Part shown: in pieces, positions 7,476 to 13,289 of the stretch
How the letters are laid out: each line of letters starts with the position of its first letter
Position numbering within the stretch: the stretch's first letter is position 1
Origin: Peptococcaceae bacterium UBA5356
Lineage (GTDB): Bacteria > Bacillota > Peptococcia > DRI-13 > DTU073
DNA length: 13,289 nt
Assembly (NCBI GenBank): GCA_002407935.1
Contig: DHPU01000036.1
Location: 31,086-44,374 of the forward strand
Direction: 5' to 3'
Notes under the pieces: generated by a model
Told to the model about the DNA's origin: nothing
Seen by the model: the letters and a program-made list of their open reading frames with translations, nothing else
Database searches by the model: none
Translations under genes and position numbers: made by a program

Positions 7476-7499
7476 AAAAAGGAAGCTGTATTGTGTTGG

Positions 7500-7512
7500 A
7501 AAGGTAACCTTT
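7500..7512. promoter_or_regulatory. Dyad AAAGGT-A-ACCTTT between the two candidate promoters
   Basis: A perfect 6-bp inverted repeat with a 1-bp centre directly abuts the -35 of the second promoter. It could be a regulator site. It matches no operator I can name. Confidence 0.35.
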
Positions 7513-7541
7513 TTGTAGATTGTAATATTGCTATATATAAA
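7513..7541 (+). promoter_or_regulatory. Candidate sigma-A-type promoter P2 of the hnd operon
   Basis: TTGTAG (7513-7518) and TATAAA (7536-7541) are separated by the ideal 17 bp. The expected start, about 7548, falls inside the dyad at 7544-7559. Confidence 0.45.
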
Positions 7542-7543
7542 TA

Positions 7544-7559
7544 TGTGCAAGTATGCACA
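7544..7559. promoter_or_regulatory. Rex- or Crp-like operator candidate
   Basis: TGTGCA-AGTA-TGCACA is a perfect 6+4+6 dyad lying over the predicted +1 of P2, a repressing position. It resembles the Rex operator (TTGTGAA-N4-TTCACAA), with the same 4-bp spacing and 11 of 14 defined bases. It also fits the Crp/Fnr-type pattern TGTGN-N6-NCACA. Rex senses NADH/NAD+ and controls fermentation and hydrogenase genes in many Bacillota, which favours Rex for an NAD(P)-linked hydrogenase, but sequence alone does not decide. Confidence 0.45.
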
Positions 7560-7704
7560 AGGTGTTCTAACGATTAAAATGACTCGGCTGTAAGCGGCGC
7601 AAGATACATCAAAAACCTTTTTTTAGGATGAAAAAAAGAGGAAGGATTGTATTGGTGTATTTAAAAATATATTAAGCGATAGTTTAAGTAAGGAGGGTAA
7701 AAAA

Positions 7705-8205
7705 ATGAGTTGCCAATGCAAATGCGGTTCAGGGCGGGAGGAAGATAAATTCGCGTTTATCGACCGCATCATCGAGCAGTACAAAAACCAAAAAGGATCA
7801 ATGATCCCAATCTTGCATCAGGTTCAACAGGTGCTGGGATATTTGCCGGAAGAGGTTCAGGCTTATATCGCAGAAAAAATGGGGGTCCCCTTGAGTGAAG
7901 TGTATGGGATAGTATCTTTTTATGCACTTTTCTCTACACAGCCGAAAGGGAAACACAGAGTCAGTGTATGTTTAGGAACGGCCTGTTATGTAAGAGGCTC
8001 CGGAAAGATTCTCGAAGAATTGCAGAAAGAACTAGGAATTAAGGTGGGCGAAACAACTAAAGACGGTTTATTTACGCTGGAAGCTTGTCGCTGTTTGGGG
8101 GCATGTGGTTTAGCACCGGTTTTAACCGTTGATGAACATGTTCATGGCAGGTTGACCACTAAGGATGTAGCAGAAATTATTAATAAATACAAAGACGTAC
8201 AGTAG
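7705..8205 (+). CDS. hndA: NuoE-like [2Fe-2S] subunit of NAD(P)-linked [FeFe] hydrogenase (HndA/HydC type)
   Basis: This subunit carries one [2Fe-2S] cluster and passes electrons between the flavin subunit and the rest of the complex in the cytoplasm. The 166-residue product has the NuoE/24-kDa architecture: a helical N-terminal part (LHQVQQVLGYLPEEVQAYIAEKMGVP region, about 37-62) and a thioredoxin-like C-terminal domain whose ligands C89-x4-C94 and C130-x3-C134 (in CLGAC) are intact. C128 is an extra cysteine next to the cluster. The first residues MSCQCKCGSG form a CxCxC motif (C3, C5, C7) outside the usual family core. ATG at 7705 has AAGGAGGG 7 nt upstream. It is the first gene of a four-gene operon, 16 nt before hndB. 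Products of this family also occur as HydC in trimeric enzymes, and the order with HndB favours the Hnd naming. Confidence 0.9.
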   Translation: MSCQCKCGSGREEDKFAFIDRIIEQYKNQKGSMIPILHQVQQVLGYLPEEVQAYIAEKMGVPLSEVYGIVSFYALFSTQPKGKHRVSVCLGTACYVRGSGKILEELQKELGIKVGETTKDGLFTLEACRCLGACGLAPVLTVDEHVHGRLTTKDVAEIINKYKDVQ

Positions 8206-8221
8206 AGAGGAGGGTGTGCTA

Positions 8222-8590
8222 ATGCGTTCCTTAGAGGAATTAAAAAGCTTGAAGGCTAAGGCAGAAAAGGAAATGGCCCTGAGAGAAGATACGGGTAAAC
8301 CGACGATTATTGTGCATATGGGCACCTGCGGGATTGCTAATGGAGCTAGGGAAGTACTGAATACTATTCTTAGTGAATTAAAAAGCCGTAATCTTACGGA
8401 TATACATGTTACGCAGACAGGATGCCCGGGATTATGTCATTTAGAACCATTGATTACAGTTTCGGAACCGGGTAAAAAAAACCCGTATATTTATGCTAAG
8501 GTGACCACTGAGAACGTCAAAAAAATAATTTTACAACATATTATTAATGGCCAACCGGTGACGGAATGGTTAGTAAATTTAGAGAAATAA
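8222..8590 (+). CDS. hndB: HndB-like (2Fe-2S) ferredoxin-domain subunit
   Basis: A 122-residue thioredoxin-like ferredoxin protein matching the small HndB subunit of HndABCD-type hydrogenases. After a charged helical N-terminus (1-24) comes a thioredoxin-like fold with GTCGIANGARE (35-45 region) and TGCPGLCHLEP (66-76). Visible candidate ligands are C36, C68 and C72; the first motif has one cysteine instead of the CxxxxC of HndA and HndC, so a four-Cys site is not complete within the chain. I recall GTCG with a single cysteine in HndB relatives, so this may be normal for the family. The frame opens with a GTG at 8216, but the ATG at 8222 lies 7 nt after GAGAGGAGGG and is chosen. The gene sits 16 nt after hndA and 33 nt before hndC. 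Confidence 0.87.
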   Translation: MRSLEELKSLKAKAEKEMALREDTGKPTIIVHMGTCGIANGAREVLNTILSELKSRNLTDIHVTQTGCPGLCHLEPLITVSEPGKKNPYIYAKVTTENVKKIILQHIINGQPVTEWLVNLEK

Positions 8591-8592
8591 AA

Positions 8593-8607
8593 AAGCCGGG
8601 AAGGCTT
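8593..8607 (+). other. Small hairpin between hndB and hndC
   Basis: AAGCC and GGCTT pair around GGGAA, just before the TAGGAGGAG ribosome site of hndC (about 8611-8619). It has no T-run and is too weak for a terminator. It may stabilise the message or tune expression of the downstream subunits. Confidence 0.35.
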
Positions 8608-8623
8608 AGTTAGGAGGAGTAAC

Positions 8624-10417
8624 ATGGAGTTCTATCGTTCTCATGTACTGGTATGTACCGGTACTGGCTGCACCTCTTCAAACAGCCGGTCTGTGATAAG
8701 CGGCTTAAGAAAAGAACTTGCAGACAAAGGCTTGGAAAAAGAGATACAGGTTATAGAAACAGGATGTTTTGGCTTTTGTAATCTCGGACCCATTATGGTG
8801 GTTTATCCGGAAGGAGTTTTTTACTGCCGTGTTAGTCAGGATGATATTCAAGAAATTGTCGAGGAACATTTTACAAAGGGGCGTGTTGTGCAGCGCCTGC
8901 TTTATCATGAACCTAATACGACAGTTAAAACACAGGAATTTAATGATATTGAATTCTTTAAACATCAAAAGAGGATAGCGTTATCAAACTGCGGAATTAT
9001 CAATCCGGAGAAAATTGAAGAATATATTGCCCGGGATGGTTATTTTGCCTTAGCTAAAGTTCTTCATGAAATGAAGCCGGAAGATGTGATCGAGGAAATT
9101 AAGAAGTCGGGGTTAAGAGGACGTGGCGGCGGCGGATTCCCGACCGGGATGAAATGGAATTTCGCTCATAAAGCACAAGGTGACCAGAAATACGTGGTTT
9201 GTAATGCGGACGAAGGTGACCCCGGTGCCTTTATGGACAGAAGTGTGTTGGAAGGAGATCCCCATTCTGTATTAGAAGCCATGGCTATAGCCGGATATGC
9301 GATTGGGGCTAATCAGGGGTATATTTATGTGCGAGCTGAATACCCTATTGCTGTAGAAAGATTAAGGTTAGCTATTGAGCAGGCACATAAGATGGGGCTT
9401 TTAGGGAAGAACATCTTTGGGATGGGTTTTGATTTTGATGTGGATATTCGTTTAGGCGCCGGTGCATTTGTGTGTGGTGAAGAAACGGCACTTTTAACCT
9501 CTATTGAAGGTAAACGCGGTGAGCCCAGACCGAGACCTCCTTTCCCGGCAAACTCTGGGTTGTGGGGAAAACCAACAATTATTAATAATGTAGAGACTTA
9601 TGCTAATGTGACCCGCATCATTCGTAATGGTTGGGAATGGTTCGCGTCGATGGGTACGGAAAAAAGTAAGGGAACTAAAGTTTTTGCTTTGGCCGGTAAG
9701 ATTAAAAACACCGGTTTGATTGAAGTTCCGATGGGAACAACCTTAAGAACGATTGTTTATGATATAGGCGGCGGTATTCTCAACGACAAAAAATTTAAAG
9801 CTGCCCAAACGGGTGGTCCTTCCGGCGGTTGTATTCCTGCGGAGTTATTGGATACACCCATTGACTATGATAACCTTATTGCGATTGGGGCAATGATGGG
9901 TTCCGGTGGTCTTATTGTAATGGACGAAGACACCTGTATGGTCGATATTGCTCGTTTCTTCTTGGAGTTCACGCAGGACGAATCTTGTGGGAAGTGTCCT
10001 CCTTGCCGGATCGGAACCAAGCGGATGCTTGAAATATTAACGAGGATTTGCGAAGGCAAGGGTGTTCCTGAAGACCTGGAGAATCTGGAAACCTTAGCCA
10101 AGACGATTAAGAGCGCTGCACTCTGCGGACTTGGACAAACGGCACCTAACCCGGTTTTGAGTACGTTAAGATACTTCCGTCATGAATATGAAGCGCATAT
10201 TTATGACAAGAAATGTCCGGCAGGGGTATGTAAATCACTCTTATCCTACAAGATTAATGAGGATAAGTGCCGTGGTTGCAGCTTGTGTGCTCGTAACTGC
10301 CCTGCCAAGGCGATTAGCGGTAAGGTTAAAGAACCTTTCGTGATTGATCCTGAAAAATGCATCAAATGTGGTGCCTGCATGGAAAAATGTAAATTTGGGG
10401 CTATTGAAAGGAAATAA
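8624..10417 (+). CDS. hndC: NuoF-like flavin and NAD(P)-binding subunit of [FeFe] hydrogenase (HndC/HydB type)
   Basis: This is the diaphorase subunit that binds FMN and NAD(P)H and distributes electrons to iron-sulfur clusters. The 597-residue product is a fusion of three modules. First, a thioredoxin-like [2Fe-2S] domain has C11-x4-C16 and C48-x3-C52. Second comes a NuoF core with GRGGGGFPTG (166-175), NADEGDPGAFMDR (194-206) and CGEETALL (284-291), an SLBB part, and the [4Fe-4S] site SCGKCPPC (C455, C458, C461) with C501. Third, a C-terminal 2[4Fe-4S] ferredoxin has C549, C552, C555, C559 and C579, C582, C585, C589. This layout is typical of HndC/HydB and longer than complex I NuoF. ATG at 8624 has TAGGAGGAG upstream. 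It lies 36 nt before hndD. Whether NAD or NADP is used cannot be read here. Formate dehydrogenases share this subunit, but the hydrogenase next door settles the assignment. Confidence 0.94.
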   Translation: MEFYRSHVLVCTGTGCTSSNSRSVISGLRKELADKGLEKEIQVIETGCFGFCNLGPIMVVYPEGVFYCRVSQDDIQEIVEEHFTKGRVVQRLLYHEPNTTVKTQEFNDIEFFKHQKRIALSNCGIINPEKIEEYIARDGYFALAKVLHEMKPEDVIEEIKKSGLRGRGGGGFPTGMKWNFAHKAQGDQKYVVCNADEGDPGAFMDRSVLEGDPHSVLEAMAIAGYAIGANQGYIYVRAEYPIAVERLRLAIEQAHKMGLLGKNIFGMGFDFDVDIRLGAGAFVCGEETALLTSIEGKRGEPRPRPPFPANSGLWGKPTIINNVETYANVTRIIRNGWEWFASMGTEKSKGTKVFALAGKIKNTGLIEVPMGTTLRTIVYDIGGGILNDKKFKAAQTGGPSGGCIPAELLDTPIDYDNLIAIGAMMGSGGLIVMDEDTCMVDIARFFLEFTQDESCGKCPPCRIGTKRMLEILTRICEGKGVPEDLENLETLAKTIKSAALCGLGQTAPNPVLSTLRYFRHEYEAHIYDKKCPAGVCKSLLSYKINEDKCRGCSLCARNCPAKAISGKVKEPFVIDPEKCIKCGACMEKCKFGAIERK

Positions 10418-10453
10418 GCCTATACCTAAAAAGGAAAGGAGTGGGACCGGATA

Positions 10454-12235
10454 ATGGAAATGGTTAATATAACAATAGACGGTCAAAAGGTGCAGGTACC
10501 GGCAGGAATTACGGTACTGGAAGCCGCCCGTATGGCCGGAATAAAAATACCAACTTTGTGTTATCTTAAAGAAATTAACAAAATTGGGGCATGCCGTGTT
10601 TGCCTGGTGGAAATTGAAAGAGCCAGGGGGTTACAGGCATCCTGCGTTTATCCTGTAATGGAAGGGACGGTTGTACGGACCAATACACCTGCCATTAGGG
10701 AAGCACGTAAAGCGGTGGTGGAATTAATTCTCTCCAATCATCCGATGGAATGTTTAACCTGTGAAAGAAATACGAAGTGTGAATTACAGGCTCTGGCGAA
10801 ACAATTAGGAATAACCGATATCCGCTTTAAGGGCGAAAATACGGAGTTCCCGAAAGATACCTCTTCTCCCTCAATCGTGAGAAATCCTGACAAATGTATT
10901 CTTTGCCGTCGTTGTGTCAGCGTATGTAACCAGATTCAGGGGGTTGGTGTTCTGGGAACAACAGACAGGGGATTTGAAAGTATTGTAGCACCGGCCTTCC
11001 ATCATCAATTAAGTGAGGTAGACTGCGTTTACTGCGGACAATGTGTTAATGTGTGTCCCGTAGGAGCTTTAACCGAAAAAGATGATACACAATTGGTGTG
11101 GGATGCAATTAATGATCCCGAAAAGCATGTGGTGGTACAAACTGCTCCGGCGGTCAGGGCCGCTTTAGGCGAAGAATTTGGCTATCAGGTGGGAACCTCT
11201 GTGACTCGCCAGATGGTTGCCGCCTTGAGAAGATTGGGCTTTGATAAGGTGTTTGACACAGATTTTACGGCAGATTTAACTATTTTAGAAGAAGGAAATG
11301 AGCTGCTGGAAAGAGTTAAAAATGGCGGCAAGTTACCTTTAATAACCTCTTGCAGTCCGGGCTGGGTTAAATTCTGTGAGCATAACTATCCGGAATTCTT
11401 GGATAACCTCTCCACCGCTAAATCACCCCAACAGATGTTTGGCGCTTTGGCCAAAACCTATTATGCGAAAAAGTGCGGGGTAGATCCGGCGAAGATCTTC
11501 TCGGTATCCATTATGCCTTGTACGGCTAAAAAGTTTGAACGTCAGCGTCCGGAATTAAGAGACAGCGGCTTTGCCGATGTGGATGCTGTTTTAACAACCA
11601 GAGAGCTAGCGAAGATGATCAAGGTTGCCGGCATGGATTTTGCTGCTCTTCCCGAGGAACAATATGATGATCCAATGGGCATTTCGACAGGGGCCGGTTT
11701 AATCTTTGGGGCTACCGGCGGGGTTATGGAAGCCGCTTTGCGGACAGTCTATGAAGTTGTTACCGGGAAAACCTTAAAAGATTTAGACTTTGTTGGGGTC
11801 AGGGGTCTGGAAGGCGTGAAGGAAGCCAGTGTGGACCTGCCGCCTTTGGGAACGGTTAAAGTTGCGGTTGCGCATGGGCTGGGCAATGCCAGAAAACTGC
11901 TGGATAAAGTCAAAGCCGGTGAAGCGGAATATCAATTTATTGAAGTTATGGCTTGCCCCGGTGGTTGCGTTGGCGGCGGCGGACAGCCGTTAGTAGGCGG
12001 ACCGGAAAGAATGGAGCTTGAAGAAGATTACCGTGCTTTAAGGGCGAAAGCTATCTATGAAGAAGACAAGGGCATGCCGCTGAGAAAGTCTCACGAAAAC
12101 CCGGCTGTGCAAGCTCTTTATGAAGAATTCCTCGTAAAACCCTTGGGTGAAAAGTCACATCATTTACTGCACACCCATTATACCCCGAGGGTGAAAAATC
12201 AGGCTTTAGCCGCCTGGAGAGAAAAGAATAAGTAA
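10454..12235 (+). CDS. hndD: [FeFe] hydrogenase catalytic subunit (HndD/HydA type, group A3-like)
   Basis: Catalyses reversible H2 formation at the H-cluster; with HndABC it would couple H2 to NAD(P)H and probably ferredoxin. The 593-residue product has an N-terminal [2Fe-2S] domain (C36, C47, C50, C64) and a His-ligated [4Fe-4S] site (H96, C100, C103, C109). Next are two [4Fe-4S] sites (C148, C151, C154, C158; C191, C194, C197, C201) and the H-cluster domain with L1 TSCSPGW (298-304), L2 MPCTAKKFE (354-362) and L3 MACPGGCVGGGGQP (499-512). The C-terminal small domain (about 525-580, LLHTHYTPR) is complete. There is no extra C-terminal [2Fe-2S] domain as in Thermotoga HydA. L1 has Ser where many enzymes have a second Cys. 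ATG at 10454 follows AGGAG (10437-10441) at a rather long 12 nt. A terminator follows 45 nt downstream. H-cluster assembly needs HydE, HydF and HydG, not encoded here. Confidence 0.95.
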   Translation: MEMVNITIDGQKVQVPAGITVLEAARMAGIKIPTLCYLKEINKIGACRVCLVEIERARGLQASCVYPVMEGTVVRTNTPAIREARKAVVELILSNHPMECLTCERNTKCELQALAKQLGITDIRFKGENTEFPKDTSSPSIVRNPDKCILCRRCVSVCNQIQGVGVLGTTDRGFESIVAPAFHHQLSEVDCVYCGQCVNVCPVGALTEKDDTQLVWDAINDPEKHVVVQTAPAVRAALGEEFGYQVGTSVTRQMVAALRRLGFDKVFDTDFTADLTILEEGNELLERVKNGGKLPLITSCSPGWVKFCEHNYPEFLDNLSTAKSPQQMFGALAKTYYAKKCGVDPAKIFSVSIMPCTAKKFERQRPELRDSGFADVDAVLTTRELAKMIKVAGMDFAALPEEQYDDPMGISTGAGLIFGATGGVMEAALRTVYEVVTGKTLKDLDFVGVRGLEGVKEASVDLPPLGTVKVAVAHGLGNARKLLDKVKAGEAEYQFIEVMACPGGCVGGGGQPLVGGPERMELEEDYRALRAKAIYEEDKGMPLRKSHENPAVQALYEEFLVKPLGEKSHHLLHTHYTPRVKNQALAAWREKNK

Positions 12236-12279
12236 AAAAGCAAAAGAGATAAAATAAATCTCGAAAGATAAAGACGAAG

Positions 12280-12326
12280 AAAGCCGGCTTAATCCAATTT
12301 ACAAAGGATAACCGGCTTTTCTTTTT
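12280..12326 (+). terminator. Intrinsic terminator of the hnd operon, probably bidirectional
   Basis: AAAGCCGG (12280-12287) pairs with CCGGCTTT (12312-12319); further imperfect pairing (AATCC with GGAT) extends the stem inward. A T-rich tail follows to 12326. On the opposite strand the same hairpin is followed by a T-rich run (complement of about 12265-12280), so it could also end the convergent gene at 12325-12573, whose stop codon overlaps the T-tract. Confidence 0.85.
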
Positions 12327-12573
12327 ACAGGAATGACACTAATAAAAAGGAGGATTTTACAAAAATATTATAGGCAGCTACCCCTTTAATATAGGCAGTT
12401 TCGCTTACTTTATCATGATACTCCGAAAATGCCTGCAGCGCATCGGAAATACCGACATTACACATTTGAAGCAAGTCGGTATGAATGCTTTTTTGGTGCT
12501 GCCAAAGAGAGTAAAATAAGATGGTGGTTGCGAAAAGAAATAGACATAGGATAGTAAGTGTTTTAGATTTCAT
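12325..12573 (-). CDS. Small membrane-anchored protein of unknown function
   Basis: The 82-residue product starts MKSKTLTILCLFLFA and has one hydrophobic segment (about 5-22) followed by a soluble, mixed-charge part, giving a single-pass, N-terminally anchored or secreted topology. I see no lipobox or catalytic motif. The segment ISDALQAFSEYHDKVSE (about 42-58) looks helical. Support for a real gene is the good ribosome site AGGGGGA about 7 nt before the ATG (12571-12573), a promoter-like TATAAT further upstream, and a terminator at the end. The last residues VKSSFLLVSFL are hydrophobic and the stop lies in the hnd terminator, so the 3' end could be truncated or frameshifted. It is convergent with hndD, so it is not part of that operon. 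Confidence 0.6.
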   Translation of the reverse strand: MKSKTLTILCLFLFATTILFYSLWQHQKSIHTDLLQMCNVGISDALQAFSEYHDKVSETAYIKGVAAYNIFVKSSFLLVSFL

Positions 12574-12623
12574 GATGGAATCCCCCTATACGATAAAGTT
12601 CAATATAGATATACTAACTTAAC

Positions 12624-12629
12624 ATTATA
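12624..12629 (-). promoter_or_regulatory. Candidate -10 of the small membrane-protein gene
   Basis: On the - strand this reads TATAAT, about 50 bp before the ATG at 12573. No good -35 is seen at 16-18 bp. An odd-centred dyad ATACTT-A-AAGTAT (12632-12644) lies directly upstream and could be a regulator site. Confidence 0.35.
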
Positions 12630-12785
12630 CTATACTTAAAGTATCTTGAAAGTTTAATGTTGAGTTTTATTAAATTTTTAAATTATTTTAAAAGCGATCC
12701 TGCATTGGTACACAAGACCTATCCACTTCAAAAATTACATCTGCTCGTTACAAATGGAAATAACCGGAATTTGGCTGGCGTTTCG

Positions 12786-12799
12786 GGGGAATTTTCCCC
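12786..12799. repeat. Short GGGGA/TCCCC hairpin
   Basis: GGGGA and TCCCC flank ATTT. This may belong to an end of the decayed mobile element, but no matching second copy is in the window. Confidence 0.35.
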
Positions 12800-12814
12800 A
12801 AAACTAAATCGAAA

Positions 12815-12857
12815 AAACAAAAACTCTCGGAGTGCGAAATGCCGAGAGTTTTTGTTT
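12815..12857. terminator. Perfect 16-bp inverted repeat, bidirectional terminator-like
   Basis: Bases 12815-12830 are the exact reverse complement of 12842-12857, with an 11-nt loop. The GC core CTCTCGG/CCGAGAG is flanked by A- and T-rich arms, giving a U-tract on either strand. It lies about 65 nt past the stop of the - strand transposase remnant, where that gene's terminator would be expected. Confidence 0.75.
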
Positions 12858-12921
12858 CTACCAACATAAAGTAAGCCTGTCTAACAAGCTTTTTATAGAA
12901 GGTTTCTTCTACTGTTCCCGA

Positions 12922-13128
12922 TCAGGTAACTTTTTTGTACCGATGATAAACCCCATTCAGAATAGGCTCACTTTCCAAAACGGTATCGGTAACAACCGTT
13001 TTAGCTCGCTCATCAGCTAAAATGGGCGTTTGCCCGTTTATCCTCTGATGAGTCCTTGCCGGGTTGTAATATCCATGAATATATTCCCGAAGTAGCCTGT
13101 GCAGATGCTTTTCATTCAACCGTGAAGA
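12922..13128 (-). pseudogene. C-terminal remnant of an integrase-core (rve/DDE) transposase
   Basis: About 68 C-terminal residues of a transposase survive on the - strand. LNEKHLHRLLREYIHGYY, RTHQRINGQTPI and the terminal PILNGVYHRYKK match the end of DDE integrase-core transposases, which typically read RTHxxLxxxxP and end in a GGLHHRY-like motif. The frame stays open to 13218, but the sequence upstream of about 13128 is the antisense of an RHS gene, so the N-terminal catalytic D,D part is missing. It cannot be active. The exact IS family is not certain. Confidence 0.75.
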
Positions 13129-13289
13129 TACACTTATAACGAACTCAGTCAGCGCACCTCCATGACTGATCCGGCGGGCACTACAACTTATACCTATGAT
13201 AACCTCAACAGGCTGCAAACAGTAACCCGGAATGGAACGACGATTACTTACGCCTATGATGCAGTTGGTAATATCACGGACATTATTTA
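13126..13289 (+). pseudogene. 5'-truncated RHS/YD-repeat protein gene, continuing past the window
   Basis: From 13126 the + frame reads RYTYNELSQRTSM, DPAGTTTYTYD, NLNRLQTVTRNGT, TITYAYDAVGNITD, which are three YD-type RHS repeats of about 20 residues. RHS proteins form a large shell around a C-terminal toxin or effector and are secreted or surface-exposed in many Bacillota. An in-frame TGA (13123-13125) and the transposase remnant lie immediately upstream, so the large N-terminal part is absent. The first ATG (13162) has no ribosome site. The frame is open to the last base, so the 3' end and any toxin tip are outside the window. It could also be a silent RHS cassette used as a recombination donor. 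Confidence 0.75.

Larger units (their letters stand above)
7381..7704. other. parB-hndA regulatory region
   Basis: This 324-bp gap has no gene. It holds two candidate promoters (7448-7475, 7513-7541), two short dyads (7500-7512, 7544-7559) and a leader of roughly 155 nt from the predicted downstream transcription start to hndA. I see no convincing terminator for parB and no riboswitch I recognise. The leader is A+T-rich apart from about 7583-7602. Confidence 0.6.
12574..12921. other. Non-coding stretch between the small membrane gene and the transposase remnant
   Basis: This 348-bp stretch carries the upstream region of the - strand gene, then unassigned A+T-rich sequence, and two hairpins at 12786-12799 and 12815-12857. 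Two short + strand open frames here (12657-12869, 12832-13020) have no ribosome site and no recognisable content. Part of it is probably the 3' flank of the decayed transposable element that follows. Confidence 0.5.

Noticed and set aside
7583..7650. Riboswitch or attenuator in the hnd leader
   Set aside because: No strong stem, terminator or recognisable aptamer core could be found by eye; only weak A-T pairings are possible.
8705..8978. Overlapping open frames on both strands within the start of hndC
   Set aside because: They are shadows of a strongly conserved NuoF-type gene.
12657..13020. Two short + strand open frames (12657-12869 and 12832-13020)
   Set aside because: They lack ribosome sites, cross a terminator hairpin, and the second is antisense to the transposase remnant.
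12922..13218. Intact 98-residue - strand gene
   Set aside because: The first 30 residues are the antisense of RHS repeats; only the last 68 or so resemble a transposase, so it is a remnant.

Overview
The window looks like a piece of a low-to-mid GC Bacillota chromosome close to oriC. Genes 1-6 have the classic origin-proximal order mnmE (trmE) - mnmG (gidA) - rsmG (gidB) - noc - parA (soj) - parB (spo0J), all on the + strand, with a perfect parS site between noc and parA. A Noc paralogue next to ParB, together with an anaerobic four-subunit [FeFe] hydrogenase operon, points to an anaerobic clostridial lineage (Peptococcaceae/Desulfitobacteriales-like). That placement is inference from gene content, not a sequence match.

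Layout. 1-4217: tRNA and rRNA modification genes (MnmE and MnmG make the wobble-U34 cmnm5 modification; RsmG makes m7G in 16S rRNA). MnmG carries an unusual C-terminal hexapeptide-repeat extension. 4218-4489: a GC-richer non-coding stretch with a strong hairpin. 4490-7380: chromosome segregation and nucleoid occlusion (noc, parS, parA, parB). The noc-parA gap also holds a broken reading frame. 7381-7704: a regulatory region with two candidate promoters and a Rex/Crp-like dyad over the predicted start of the downstream one. 7705-12235: a tight four-gene operon whose products match HndA (NuoE-like), HndB ([2Fe-2S] ferredoxin-like), HndC (NuoF-like) and HndD ([FeFe] hydrogenase catalytic subunit), ending in a hairpin terminator. 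12325-12573 (-): a small membrane-anchored protein of unknown function, convergent with hndD. 12574-13289: a decayed accessory zone with the C-terminal remnant of an integrase-core transposase abutting a 5'-truncated RHS/YD-repeat gene that runs off the window.

How the genes work together. The first block is a housekeeping cluster. ParA, ParB and parS move and organise the origin, while Noc couples DNA to the membrane to block division over the nucleoid. The hnd block should form a soluble cytoplasmic NAD(P)-linked [FeFe] hydrogenase, probably electron-bifurcating or confurcating with ferredoxin. Its expression may be redox-controlled through the dyad upstream. No hydEFG maturation genes are in the window, so they must lie elsewhere.

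No clearly novel multi-gene system was found. The most rewarding oddities are parS embedded in a 40-bp terminator-like palindrome inside a degenerate frame, the MnmG tail repeats, the hydrogenase operator candidate, the TSCSP variant in the hydrogenase L1 motif, and the sharp transposase/RHS junction.
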